This document shows positions 10,283-20,556 of a stretch of 64,000 bases of DNA, one piece after another. Numbering within the stretch: the first letter of the stretch is position 1; each line of letters starts with the position of its first letter. Location of the stretch: positions 32,899,722-32,963,721 of the forward strand of contig CM064485.1 in the NCBI GenBank assembly GCA_032716605.1, written 5' to 3'. Below the pieces are notes generated by a model that was not told the DNA's origin, did not search any database, and saw only the letters and a program-made list of their open reading frames with translations. Origin of the DNA: Paralithodes platypus. Taxonomy: Eukaryota; Arthropoda; Malacostraca; Decapoda; Lithodidae. Made by a program: the position numbers and the translations under genes.

Positions 10283-10497
10283 TATACTCTTTTTCAGCTG
10301 ACGATAAATTTAATCCCTTAGCAGCTAATTGATTGATACTTAATGGAAAAACAGGAAACTACCATGTCTCTGCATCATATTAAGACCAAGTATATACAGT
10401 ATAATACGCACCATATTTCACTACCAAATCTTCAAACTAACTGAGAAATCGTGATGGGAACTTTGCAATTTACAGTCAGTTGAAAATAAACCGACAA
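10283..10497 (+). repeat. Dispersed repeat family F, copy 1
   Basis: Shares with 56458-56640, in order, AATCCCTTAGCAGCTAATT, a GATACTTAA block, ATGTCTCTGCATCA, ATTAAGACCAAGT and GGGAACTTTGCAATTTAC. Both copies lie close to TTAA-element clusters. Confidence 0.75.
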
Positions 10498-10645
10498 TAA
10501 AAATATACCCGACTGGCTTGTATTGAGTGGTCATATTAGTATACCCTCTAAAGCTATATCGGTGGTGATAAACCCATCTAATATAAGGTTACAAACTTAT
10601 ACCAAATCATCAAATGTAAATCACTAGCAATATACCCAACTGGAT

Positions 10646-11029
10646 TTAAGGGGTATTAGGATTTTTTGTTTTTTTTTGGTCGATTTTGTCATATGTTCAG
10701 GATTTGTTTAGTTTCCTCCGTAGACCTCCATCAAACTTAAAAAATAAAAACAAACATCTATTAGACCCTCTTCGAGATTAATTTGTATATTATTCGATAT
10801 AAAAATTTCATGGCCGAAGGCCAGTTCCTCCACAATTACAGGCTCGCTATCGCTTGCCAGGTAAAACATCGACACCTAAATGGCACGAAGGTCTTAATAT
10901 TCACAAATAAATGGGGCGAAATGTCGTATAATCGACAAAGTAATGGGGTAAACTTCTTAAAATTTCAAAACTAATAGGGATAAGCATGAGGGAGAAGGTG
11001 GTATAGAAAAACAACACACCTCCCCTTAA
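10646..11029 (+). mobile_element. Family B element
   Basis: TTAAGGGG at the left and CTCCCCTTAA at the right, with the complete B series of landmarks between (GACCCTCTTCGAG, GGCCGAAGGCCAG, CAGGCTCGCTATCGCTTGCC, CATCGACACCTAAATGGCAC). Its right TTAA is the left TTAA of the next element. Confidence 0.8.
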
Positions 11030-11142
11030 CGCCTTGAGTAATTATGACGCGTTTCGACAGCTTATTATGGCTACCATTGGACTATTTTACACAGCTTAGG
11101 ACAGATCTGCGGGATTAATAAAGGTAAGGATTGTCTCATTTA
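11026..11142. mobile_element. Family C' element, right half missing
   Basis: TTAACGCCTTGAGTAATTAT, GACGCGTTTCGACAG and GACTATTTTACACAGCTTAG match the left half of the C' copies at 6837 and 56241. The right inverted half is absent before the next TTAA. Confidence 0.65.
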
Positions 11143-11732
11143 ACCCCTTCTGTACCACGACGTCTTTTTCACTTTATTCTGGCTACTATTAGACGATTTT
11201 ATTCAGTTTAAAAAGGGCCTCCCAGCAATCAACAGGCTTCGAACTATAACATTCAATCCTTTCTACTACCACAGATCCTTCTTAACCCTTTCTACTACCA
11301 CAGATCCTTCTTAACCCTTTCTAGTACCACAGACCCTTCTAGTACCCTTTCTAGTACCACAGACCCTTCTAGTACCCTTTCTAGTACCACAGACCCTTCT
11401 TAGCCCTTCTACTACCACAGATCCTTCTTAACCCTTTCTACTACCACAGATCCTTCTTAACCCTTTCTACTACCACAGATCCTTCTTAACCCTTTCTACT
11501 ACCACAGATCCTTCTTAACCCTTTCTACTACCACAGATCCTTCTTAACCCTTTCTACTACCACAGATCCTTCTTAACCCTTTCTACTACCACAGATCCTT
11601 CTTAACCCTTTCTACTACCACAGATCCTTCTTAACCCTTTCTACTACCACAGATCCTTCTTAAACTGCATAAAATTGTTAAAATGTAGCTAGAATAAAGT
11701 GACAAAGACGTCGCCGGTACAGAAGGGGTTAA
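11139..11732. mobile_element. Family C element expanded by a 29-bp satellite
   Basis: Ends are TTAACCCCTTCTGTACCACG and CCGGTACAGAAGGGGTTAA, with the usual C interior (ATTCTGGCTACTATTAGACG, GGCTTCGAACTATA). The segment TTAACCCTTTCTACTACCAC AGATCCTTC is amplified inside it. Confidence 0.8.
11264..11670 (+). repeat. 29-bp tandem array inside family C element
   Basis: About 13 head-to-tail units of CCCTTTCTACTACCACAGAT plus CCTTCTTAA. Three units in the left third are variants (CTAGTACCACAGACCC) and the right part is almost homogeneous. In other C copies the unit occurs once. Confidence 0.95.
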
Positions 11733-12063
11733 GGGGAGGTTTTTAGTTTGGTCTCTAGATATCCATCAAGCTTAAGATTACACCCCCTTGAGCCCCTTTC
11801 AAGATAAATTTGTACATTTTTCGGTAGAAAATGTCCCGGCTGAAAGCCGGTTCCTCTTAAATTACAGGCTCGCTATCGCTCGCCAGGATCAAATCGACAC
11901 CTAAATTGCACGAAAGGTCTTACAATTGACAGAAATGGGTTGAAAGTTCTTAAAATCATCAAAATAATGGGGCGAACGTCTTAAACTTAGACAAGCAATG
12001 GGGCTAAACATGAGGGAGAAAGGAGTCAAGAAAAAAATCCCTCAAGTGGAAATCTGCCCTTAA
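11729..12063 (+). mobile_element. Family B element
   Basis: A ~335-bp copy with TTAAGGGGAGG and CCCTTAA ends and all B landmarks. It is one of the best copies for defining the consensus. It shares TTAA with both neighbours. Confidence 0.8.
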
Positions 12064-12424
12064 GGGGGGATGGGCGCAATTATGTGCTCATTTATGTATC
12101 ATCTTATATTATTATTTGTATTTCCTTCCTAGACCTCCATCAAATTTTAAAATAACACCTGCCCAAGACCCTCTTTCAAGATAAATTTGTACATTTTTCG
12201 ATAGAAATCAGTCCGGGCCAGTTCCTCTTAAATTACAGGCTCGCTATCCCTCGCCAGGAAAACATCGACACCTAAATAACACGAAAAGTCTTAAAATTGA
12301 CAAATAAATGGGGCGACAGGTCTTAAAATCGCCAAACTAATGAACAGAACGTCTTCAAATCTGAACACGATGAGGCTAATCATTAGGAGGAAGGGGACCA
12401 TAAACACGACCTATATCCCTGTAA
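12060..12424 (+). mobile_element. Family B element
   Basis: Starts at the TTAA shared with the preceding B copy. The landmarks GACCTCCATCAAATTTTAAA, GTACATTTTTCGATAGAAA, TCGCCAGGAAAACATCGACA and AAACTAATGAACAGAACGTC are present. The right TTAA has decayed to GTAA. Confidence 0.7.
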
Positions 12425-12591
12425 CCCTCTGAGTTTAACATATTATTACTAACCAAAATAAAATCGTCTAGTAATAGTCATAAAACATAAACAAATTCTT
12501 ATGAAAGGATATATTTACCTTTTCAATACCTTTCATTTTTGTATATAATATTTTGTTTTACAGAATATGGAAAAAGGAATAGTGTTGTCTG

Positions 12592-12632
<41 letters not shown>
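12592..12632. repeat. (TC)n microsatellite
   Basis: An uninterrupted TC run. A C-run lies just downstream at 12670-12681. Serine/leucine-rich open frames here are artefacts of the repeat. Confidence 0.9.
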
Positions 12633-12636
<4 letters not shown>

Positions 12637-13021
12637 CATCAATATGCCCAACTGTATTTTCTTTACCCTCCCCCCCCCCCCACCATCAGCTCTCAGTTTT
12701 CAAGATGGAGAGCCCATACTTGGCATGCATATCTCTGGCTAGGTTAGATTAATTATAATTTTCCCCCTGGCTAGTACAGTATGTAATTCCTAATCTTCAA
12801 TTACTCATAATAGTCACTGTAAACGTACCAGTTAAGCTTAGCTGATTCTCTTCCTGTGGAAAATAGGTGTGACAGTCACCAGGGTGTTATGGGAGAGTAC
12901 TGAACTCCTAGTGACTACCATCAGGGAACCAGGAAAATGAGAACATTGAGCGAGAGCGAGGATATTGGCAGGGAATATTTGTGAGAGTGAGAGAGAGAGT
13001 AAAAGTGTGTGTGTGTGTATT

Positions 13022-13611
13022 TACCTAATTGTATTTACCTAATTGTAGTATACAGGAGTTGAGCTTTTTAGGCTCGTATTGTCCCGCTTCCTGAGTTACA
13101 ATTATCTAACTTTGCCTTAAAAATACGAATATTTTTTGCACACACCACTTCATCTTCAAACTGATTCCATTTATTTATACTTCTGTAAGGGAAACTATAC
13201 TTTCTCACATCTCCTTTACATCTTCCTTGCATTAGCTTATATCTATGTCCTCTAGTTCTACCATTATCCTTCACAATATAATCCTTCTTGTCCACCTTCT
13301 CGAGTCCTCTCACACATGTATACATCATAATCATATCACCTCTCTCCCTCCTATCCCTTAAGAGATGGTAAATCTAATTTCTTTGATCTCTCCTCATATG
13401 GTAATTCTCTCATTTCTGGTATCATCCCAGTTGCAGCTCTCTGAACCTTTTCCATCTTTTTTATGTGGTGCCCACACCACTGCCGCACACTCCAGTCTTG
13501 GTCTCACAAATGTTTGTATTATTTTCTCTAGCATCTCTTCGTTTATATACAGTAGTTAAAAGCTATTTGTATTCTGTTTAACAGTCCATAAGCTTCTCCC
13601 ACTATCTTATT

Positions 13612-13613
<2 letters not shown>
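13022..13613 (-). pseudogene. LINE reverse-transcriptase C-terminal fragment
   Basis: Reading the minus strand: VGEAYGLLNRI, TFVRPRLECAAVVWAP, EKVQRAATGMIPEMRELPYE, RGDMIMMY, GLEKVDKKDYIVKDN, KYSFPYRSINKWN and KAKLDNCNSGSGT. This is the typical C-terminal third of a CR1-like LINE ORF2. There are at least three frame breaks (near 13340-13370, 13465 and 13540). The 3' end is marked by a tandem TACAATTAGGTAAA repeat at 13022-13047. On its upstream side the sequence stops at a (GA)n tract. Confidence 0.8.

Positions 13614-13615
<2 letters not shown>

Positions 13616-13682
<67 letters not shown>
13616..13682. repeat. (GA)n microsatellite
   Basis: About 33 pure GA units, directly abutting the truncated 5' side of the minus-strand LINE fragment. 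Confidence 0.95.
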
Positions 13683-13683
<1 letters not shown>

Positions 13684-13684
<1 letters not shown>

Positions 13685-14115
13685 CAGATTCAGATTATTT
13701 TATTTCCATTAAATATACAATGGCTGTTCATACAGTTGTAACATCTTAAACAAATTACATAATACATAGACACTTAGACTATCTCCCCGGAATGAGCCGC
13801 AGGATCTTTGTAATACTAACCATTCCCTGTGCTCCTAGAAATTCAGATTTAGATTCATATTATTTTCTTCTGTTAATTATGCAACGGCTGTTCATACAAT
13901 TAATTAATTTTAAATAAATTACATGATGCATAATACATTAACAGTGTCGTACAATTATTACAAAAATAGGCAATGGTATAAATCACATAATACATAATTT
14001 AATACAGGCGGACATAATCATGATCCGGTTCGTTGTGCACTGGGAGCTAAGGTGTCTTGAGATCGCCTCGTACCTATACGCAACGAACGTATTATAGTCT
14101 GCATGGTTGGTATCT

Positions 14116-14116
<1 letters not shown>
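13684..14116 (-). repeat. Two diverged direct copies of a LINE-like 3' tail
   Basis: The block starting GATTCAGATTATTTTATTTC (13690) recurs diverged at about 13843 (ATTCAGATTTAGATTCATAT), each followed by GGCTGTTCATACA and AAATTACAT-ATGCATAATACAT-like sequence. On the minus strand both end in AATAAAATAATCTGAATCTG, which looks like a polyadenylation region and tail. No coding part was recognised. Confidence 0.5.
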
Positions 14117-14149
<33 letters not shown>

Positions 14150-14343
14150 TGAGCGTTAGTGATATAAAACTCTGTAGCCTTAGGATTATTATAGAATGTA
14201 TTTAGAAACTACCATTACGGTGAGAGTAGGAGTGGGAGTGAGTGGGAGTAATTTGGTCGGGGAGGTAAAGGGGGGTGTGACGACTGGGGAAGGGTGGGTT
14301 TTGAGTGAAAGTGAAAGTCGGGAGAGAGAGAGAGAGAGAGAGA
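14117..14343. repeat. Two (GA)n tracts with G-rich linker
   Basis: GA runs at about 14117-14145 and 14322-14343. Between them the plus strand is G-rich (GGAGTGGGAGTGAGTGGGAG). No ORF. Confidence 0.8.
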
Positions 14344-14462
14344 GTTAAGAGTTTACAGATAAATGACTCCTACCAGAAATACGTTAAACATAATATATAT
14401 AATAGATTAGAAATTAGAAATAGATTAAAGATATATAGAAATATATAGAACGTGATCACTTC

Positions 14463-14667
14463 TCACTCTATATGATCTTCTAAAATGTGCCTCTTTAGTC
14501 TGCCCTTGAATACTGGCAGGCTATTAGTGTCTTTGACTATGTTGGGCAGGGCGTTCCATACCGTAGGCCCCAATACTTGCAGAGAACTTGCCCCATAGTC
14601 GGTTCTGGCTCTAGGAACATACAGATCGTTCTGCTGTCGTGTGGTGCTGTTGGAGATATCGTTTATG

Positions 14668-14672
<5 letters not shown>
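14463..14672 (-). pseudogene. LINE ORF2 C-terminal fragment
   Basis: About 69 codons open to a stop at 14463-14465: QQNDLYVPRARTDYGASS, LGPTVWNALPNIVKD and LPVFKGRLKRHILEDHIE. The VWNALP...FK..LK pattern is the usual end of LINE ORF2 proteins. It is truncated upstream exactly at a (GA)n tract. Confidence 0.7.

Positions 14673-14707
<35 letters not shown>
14670..14707. repeat. (GA)n microsatellite
   Basis: A pure GA run ending GCGAGCGTGCGCGCGG, next to the truncated end of a minus-strand LINE fragment. Confidence 0.95.
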
Positions 14708-14713
<6 letters not shown>

Positions 14714-14784
14714 TGCGCGCGGATGGCGGGATAAAATATTACCATTGGTTAGTCATGCTTGCTAATGTGCGTATTAGGTACACT

Positions 14785-15006
14785 CACACGTACTAAAAGC
14801 TGCTCAGGGGTGGGTCCTTCTTTCCCCTACTCCACCCTGGGCAGGTGGAAGGGGGGAGTCGTGTCCAAGTCTACCCCACCTTCCACCCCCAAACAATCCC
14901 TAACTTTCCCACCTTACTCCTCTGGCTGCTAGTTAGTGATTAGCAAGGCATGTTCTCATGTCTTGTAGATTATAGCTAAGCCATCATTGCACACTCTTAC
15001 AATGAC
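14785..15006 (-). repeat. Dispersed repeat family H, copy 1 (empty site)
   Basis: The minus strand carries CATTGTAAGAGTGTGCAATG, ATGGCTTAGCTATAATCTAC, CTAACTAGCAGCCAGAGGAG and GGATTGTTTGGGGGTGGAAG. The same order is found on the plus strand at 16357-17590, but there a LINE sits inside. This copy shows the uninterrupted site. Confidence 0.8.
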
Positions 15007-15112
15007 CATCATTTAAGATGTATTAGGAATTAAGCATAATATGTAATTGTATTTTGAAAATGACTTTACATACAACGTCGATTATAACAATTTCGGCTGT
15101 ATGGGTCTTCTG

Positions 15113-15115
<3 letters not shown>

Positions 15116-15187
<72 letters not shown>
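15116..15187. repeat. (TC)n microsatellite
   Basis: TC run broken by a few T insertions. Confidence 0.95.
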
Positions 15188-15936
15188 ACGACCAAGGTTT
15201 ACTGTGATTTTAATTATGATGATACCGTAATTAAATTTAATCTCATACAGTATTAAGGATACCATATTCACCATCATTGCCATACACATCAACGTGCCCT
15301 CTACCATCTAATCACAGGTTCTCAAATCACTTACGGCAGTCCGGCCTTTTTAATAAATAAGGAAAGGACAAAGGGCAAATATTGGCTGGAATAGTGTTGC
15401 GACTGTTACTGATTGTTGTGTTTATCATTGTATTCAGATTGTCTCATTTATGCAATACCCTACATACTATAAACGGTTTGTTTAATTCTATATGGCATAT
15501 ACACTCATTTTTCAATCAGTTAAATGTAGAACTCGATATCTATTACAATCAAAGTGGGTGTTAACTTATAGTAAGGTTTGCATATCGAGCCCCTGAGTAG
15601 CAGTGTCGCATTCTCACTTTCCTCTCCTCTGTCTGTGATCCCAGCCTCTCATCTCTACAAACCCTCAACTAAAGATTAAGGTTTAATAGACAGTTCTACC
15701 AGCAACTCTTCTCTATGTGTATCGAATGCAGGCAATATTCATCACACACACAAATTAAGGGATATATACCCCATTCAGACCAGTTCAATCTTGGTCGTAG
15801 AAAGTGTTGGTTATGAGAGACAGTGAGAGTAAGTGTTACAAGGAGTTACACGGAATAGTATCTCAAAGACTTTGCGGTCCATTCCGGAGAGATACTCAAA
15901 TTAGAAGGACAAACATTCTTAAGTGCACTACACTCT
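15188..15936. other. Unassigned, no gene seen
   Basis: AT-rich DNA. A 60-codon hydrophobic open frame at 15382-15564 has no supporting context and is not called. Confidence 0.4.
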
Positions 15937-16172
15937 TTACAGAGTGTGGAAAATATTATCTACTATCTTCTTGAACTATTCTACTGAGGAATGTTTTACA
16001 ACTTCCGAGGGAAGCTTCTTCCAGGTAGAATAGTTCTTATATGTGAACAAGTTTTCACAAATATTAGTGCTCAATCATTTCAATTTTAACTTCCAGCCAT
16101 GGTTGCGTGATGTATTCATATTGAGGCTAAACATTTTGCTGCAGTCCACATTGTCAAACCCATTAAATATAT
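15937..16172 (-). pseudogene. LINE ORF2 C-terminal fragment, heavily mutated
   Basis: On the minus strand: FNGFDNVDCSKMFSLNMNTS, RNHGWKLKLK, then a stop, LSTNICENLFTYKN, KLPSEVVKHSSVE, another stop and FKKIVDNIFHTL. This matches the usual C-terminal part of CR1-like LINE proteins (compare DNMNCSKYF and NRVVNLWNGLP in the 5.6-kb element), with two in-frame stops. Confidence 0.65.
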
Positions 16173-16217
16173 ATAACACAAAACAAAATTACCTGAACTC
16201 TAAGTAAGCCTATACGT

Positions 16218-16282
<65 letters not shown>
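16218..16282. repeat. (GA)n microsatellite
   Basis: About 32 pure GA units, 45 bp beyond the truncated side of the LINE fragment. Confidence 0.95.
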
Positions 16283-16284
<2 letters not shown>

Positions 16285-16463
16285 CACCCACCCCTACAGC
16301 CGATATTGGTGTAACTCACGTTTTTTGTATAGACTCATTTTGGAGAATACAATTACACATTTTATATGTTGGACATTGTAAGAGTGTGCAATGATGGCTT
16401 AGCTATAATTTACAAGACATGATAACGTGCCTTGCTAATCACTAACTAGCAGCCAGAAGAGTA

Positions 16464-17431
16464 CAAAGGAGTACAAAGGAAATCAAGCAACAACAGATCT
16501 AGTGACCCTTCTAGGTTGCATGTCCTCCAAAACACTGAGGATCAAGTGTCCAAACAATGGTTTAGAGTGGGTAAGGGAACATTGGAAAGGGAATTACTGC
16601 CCTGGAACTAATGTCCGTGGCAGGATTAGGAAGTTAGTAGAGGACAGATGGGTTAGTAACTGAGGGGGGGATAAAATAAAGTTATTCATTTACAAACGCA
16701 ATCAGTCGCGGGTTTGATGAGAGATATTTGTCTAGGCGGAGTTTAAATGAATCAACGGTGATGCAGTCTATAACGTTTCGGGGAAGCCCATTCCACAAGT
16801 TGACAACTCGATTGACGAAGAAATTCTTAGATTCGTGCGAGTTAAAAGATTTACCAATAATTTTGCAACCGTTTCCCCGCGTGTAATTAGATTGGTCGAT
16901 AGTGAAGTACTTACTACAGTTCATATTGTCGATGCCTTTGATGATTTTGAACACTTGAATTAAGTCACCTCTTAATCTGCGCTGGGTTAAAGGAAATAGA
17001 TTTAATTCTCTAAGACGCTCTTCGTATGGTTTGTTCTTTAGGCTAGGTATAATTTTGGTAACTCTACGTTGAACTCGTTCTAGCTTGTTTATATCTTTTT
17101 GGTAATAAGGGCACCAGGATTGAACGCAGTATTCCAGAAGAGGGCGGACTAAGGAATTGTAAAGGGTTAGGATAACTTCTTTGGATTTATGCTCAAATGA
17201 CCTGCCTATAAAGCCAATTATTTTGTTTGCCTTCTTAACAACTTCTGAACATTGTTGACTCGGTTTTAGGTTACTCGATATTGTTACTCCCAGATCGGTT
17301 TCTCTGTTTACATTCTTAAGCTGAGTGCCATTCATCGAATAGTTTGCTTTCTCATTTAGGTATCCGACATTTATCATTTATCCGCATTGAAACTCATTTG
17401 CCAAATTTGGGCCCAACATGACAATTTATCT
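16464..17431 (-). mobile_element. 5'-truncated LINE, same family as at 5613-6755
   Basis: The 3' UTR and RT C-terminus are nearly identical to the 5.6-kb element, in opposite orientation. The 3' tail reads TTTGTACTCCTTTGTACTC. Flanked by AGTA at 16460-16463 and 17432-17435. The empty site is visible in the other H copy. Confidence 0.85.
16682..17431 (-). pseudogene. LINE RT C-terminal fragment
   Basis: Open for 231 codons from 17377, with the same sequence as the 5.6-kb copy apart from scattered substitutions (FVNRVVNLWNGLPRNV against FFNRVVNLWNGLPRDV). Upstream of 17377 the match continues (SCWAQIWQMSFNADK) but a small deletion near 17370-17380 removes codons and breaks the frame. It starts downstream of the catalytic FADD box, so no RT activity is possible. 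Confidence 0.8.
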
Positions 17432-17590
17432 AGTAAGGTGGGGGAGTTGGGGATTGTTTGGGGTGGAAGGTGGGGTAGAGTTGGACTGGATTACCCCCTT
17501 CCACCTGTCCAGGGTGGAGTAGGGGAAGGAAGGCCCCACCCCTTAGCAGCTTTTAGTACGCGTGAGTGTACATATATATGCGTATTAGGT

Positions 17591-18030
17591 TTACATGTGT
17601 GCGCATAAGGTTTAGATTGTGTGCGAATTTGGTTTACATATGTGCGTATTAGGTAGTCATGTGTGTGTATTAGTTTTACTTGAATGTGTATTAGGTTTAC
17701 ATGTGTGCGTATTTAGTTGTCATGCGTGCAGCGTGTACGTATGTATGCATGTATGAATACGTGTTTTTGTATGTATATAATTATACATGCATAAATTAAA
17801 GAATGTTAGTATGTATAATTGTATGCATATATGAATGTGTAAAATTATATATCAATGTGTGCCGTTATGAGAAATATTGAATTACTAATTGAAATGCTAC
17901 TTCGCTGTGTGTGTGTGTGAGTGTGTCTGTGTGGTTTATTTTAATTTATTTTATTATTATATATATATATATATATATTTATATACTGTATATATATACT
18001 GTATAATGTATATACTGTATAATATATATA
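17591..18030. repeat. Degenerate GT/AT-rich tandem stretch
   Basis: Degenerate repeats of TGTGCGTATTAGGTTTACA at about 17575-17720, then GTATGTAT/ATATAT runs. It also contains TATACTGTATA palindromes. Confidence 0.6.
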
Positions 18031-18357
18031 CAGGGTGTTTCATAAATACCTTTCATATATTTCAGAATGAATAGACCTAGCAATAATAAATATACTTTAC
18101 TATGTGACGGTTTTGGAAATTTCTCATATTTACCGGGATATTACACATTTTAGTTTAAATAGGAAAGTCTTGGGGATGAACACAATGATGGTAATCTACT
18201 GATCGTTTTCATCCCCTAGACTTTCCTATTTAAACTAAAATGTGTAATATCCCGGTAAATATGAGAAATTTCCAAAACCGTCACATAGTAAAGTATATTT
18301 ATTATTGCTAGGTCTATTCATTCTGAAATTTATGAAAGGTATTTATGAAACACCCTG
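18031..18357. mobile_element. 327-bp foldback (long inverted repeat) element
   Basis: The left arm 18031-18180 and right arm 18208-18357 are near-perfect inverted repeats, starting CAGGGTGTTTCATAAATACC and ending in its complement, around a 27-bp loop. Flanked by TA-rich DNA (TATATA on both sides), consistent with TA target duplication. No ORF. The family is not identified; mariner-like or another TIR group is possible. Confidence 0.85.
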
Positions 18358-18600
18358 TATATACTGTATATATATTTTTTTGCTATCACATTTTCCAACA
18401 TTTCTCAATTTCATCACAATTACCCTTAAATTTCAGCAGCAATCTCCCACAATGACAATTGTTTTTTTCTATCTTCGACCAGTTAAAAAACATGCAACCA
18501 AAAATTCGAAAGTACACACTAAAACATTAATCCTGACCAAATATGAACCCTGGAACATTTTTATATTTGTTTTACTTATTTAATATATATATATATTTAA

Positions 18601-18660
18601 TCATCATCAGCCTATTATGATCCACTGCAGGATCGGCCTATCCCCAAGGGGACGATGACA
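18601..18660 (+). repeat. CATCATCAGCC-type dispersed repeat end
   Basis: AATCATCATCAGCCTATTAT, then TCCACTGCAGGATCGGCCTA. A similar block lies at 37963-38010 (CATCAGCCTGAGTTAGTCTA, CTGCAGGACAAAGGCCTCTC). A motif of this kind is common in arthropod repeats. Confidence 0.55.
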
Positions 18661-18984
18661 GCCTCTGTGAACTCACCACGGTGGCTTAGTCCGGCTTGGT
18701 AAGGTTGTATGTATTGTGTGATGTGCATATTAAATGTTGCTGTACCGTTGGAGTGGCTGTGGATGTGAATGTAGTCTGTAACCAGTGTAATCAGATCGCC
18801 CATGCTGATCAGGTGCTAGCATATACATATGTACATGCATTTACGTTTACTTAGTGGGACCCTCAGAAGGCTGCTCTCGGGCGGCATGAATGCGGGGGTT
18901 GTGCATGGGAACTAGTGGTTGGGGACAGGATCAGGATTAGGTATGTAATGATTGGTGATCCTAGTTCTATAAGAATCAAGAGTG

Positions 18985-19799
18985 GGGCTATTAATTACAT
19001 AACATGGGAGGTGGTTCTACTCTTGGATGATGCGGGGAAAAATGATTGTCTGTGTTTGTCTGATACATGTGGTATTTTAGGTTGTGGCTGCATCTCGTAA
19101 ATCGTATACCTGTAGGGTGTAAATAGATATCTTTGTCTGTGTCTACTAAGTTGTTAGTTATTTTATATAAAATCTGTTGTCTGTGTATATGTCTTCTTGT
19201 TGCAAGTGGGTCTAGTTTAATGTCTTGTTTGAGCAATGTGACAGATGTAGCGTGTCTGTAATCACGTCTGATCCATCTTGCAGCTTTGTTCTGTATGATA
19301 ACTAGTTTATTTATGTTATTGTGTGTGGATCCCAGACGGTGTCGCAGTATTCCAAGTGTGGCCGAACAAGCGTTATAAATGCTAGAATGTTGATGTTTGC
19401 GTTACACTTAGTGAGATTCCTGCGCAGGAAACCCAGTGCTTTATTGGCCTTTGCTCTGATGCTGCTACCGTGAGTGGTCCACCTCATATCCGCTGAAATG
19501 TGGACCCCCAAATATTTGTGGGAGGGAACAGTATCTAGAAAAGTGCTATGGAGTTTGTAGGAAAATGGGATGGTTTTATCCAAACGGGTGACATTTGTCA
19601 GGTTTGAATGTCATCTGCCATTTGGCTTCCCACTCTTCAAGGTCAGTTAAGTCGTCCTGTAGTCGAAGGCAATCATCCCTATTAGCAATTGGTCTATAAA
19701 CTAAGCTATCATCTGCGAAAAGTCTAGTAGTAGAAGTAAGCGATAGTGGGAGGTCATTTAATATGTAAGAAAGGAAAAGTATTGGACCCAGGACACTAT
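18985..19799 (-). pseudogene. 5'-truncated LINE reverse transcriptase
   Basis: On the minus strand from 19799: SVLGPILFLSYILNDLPLSL, RLFADDSLVYRPIAN (catalytic FADD), EWEAKWQMTFKPDKCH, then a frame change near 19590 and HKYLGVHISADMRW, KANKALGFLRRNLTKC, LVRPHLEYCDTVWDPH, another break near 19310, and a C-terminal segment (KAARWIRRDYRH, LATRRHIHRQQILYKI) to about 18985. It is distinct in sequence from the other LINE families here. The flanks carry a 19-bp inverted sequence, CTGATCAGGTGCTAGCATA at 18805-18823 and its complement at 19806-19824. Confidence 0.8.
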
Positions 19800-20204
19800 A
19801 TACAGTATGCTAGCACCTGATCAGTTAGGGCGAGCTGGTGCTAGTATATACAGTGTATGAATGGTAAATCAGTGAGGGTGTATACAATGCGTTCAAATAC
19901 ATACTCTGAGATAATTTAGTCATGTGATTGCTTAGTTAGAATAGGACTTAGAGGCTATCAACCCTTCTGGATAATTATGCCAGTACACTGCAAGTCAAGA
20001 ATAGCGCCAGAACTGGAACCCCTTTTCGAGAACTCCAGTCCCTTGCACACCCAAATATACAGTATACGAAAATATATATTGATACTGCTTCAACTGCAAG
20101 ATAAACATATATATTTATATGTAAAATACCACCGAAAGTAACAGAATGTAACCCTCATGTATCAATTGATGGGCGTTCAATGTGTATTTTTTTGCTAGTT
20201 TGTC

Positions 20205-20263
20205 ATCATTACTACTACCACCACCACCACCATCACTGTCATCATCACCTAAATCATCACCTT
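20205..20263. repeat. CAT/CAC-rich tract at LTR element insertion site
   Basis: Degenerate trinucleotide (ACC/ATC) sequence that continues on the far side of the LTR element after 27825. CCTT at 20260-20263 is repeated at 27825-27828 as the target-site duplication. Confidence 0.7.
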
Positions 20264-20548
20264 TGTGACGTTAACCACTCCGTTAGAACCGCATGGCTTG
20301 TCCTACAGTGACTCGCTAGGATCGCCAGGGCAGTGGATTTACAGTTTGTGTATTAGAGTGTGTTTTATTTCATGTGAAAGCTCGTGTCATGGGCAGTCCA
20401 GAAAGGCTCTTTGTTTTCGCCCATGTCAAGGCTTTATATATTTAATTGTAAAGTATATGTTTTATCCTAACTAGTTATAATAAGATCAGAGAGAGAGAGA
20501 GAGTAGAACAGAGTGAGAGGGGGCGCGTAGTGTTTTTGCCCCGCTCGA

Positions 20549-20556
20549 TGACGTCA
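20549..20556 (+). promoter_or_regulatory. CRE-like palindrome in the LTR
   Basis: TGACGTCA, the full CREB/ATF consensus, about 140 bp upstream of the TATA element. It is conserved in the 3' LTR. Function is inferred. Confidence 0.4.

Larger units (their letters stand above)
16357..17590 (+). repeat. Family H, copy 2, interrupted by a LINE
   Basis: Plus-strand copy of the H repeat at 14785-15006. The left part ends CAGCCAGAAGAGTA and the right part resumes AGTAAGGTGGGGGAGTTGG, so AGTA is repeated across the insert. Confidence 0.8.

Noticed and set aside
13684..14116. LTR pair of a short element
   Set aside because: The two diverged direct copies end in polyadenylation-like tails, lack TG...CA ends and have no internal region; LINE 3' ends fit better.
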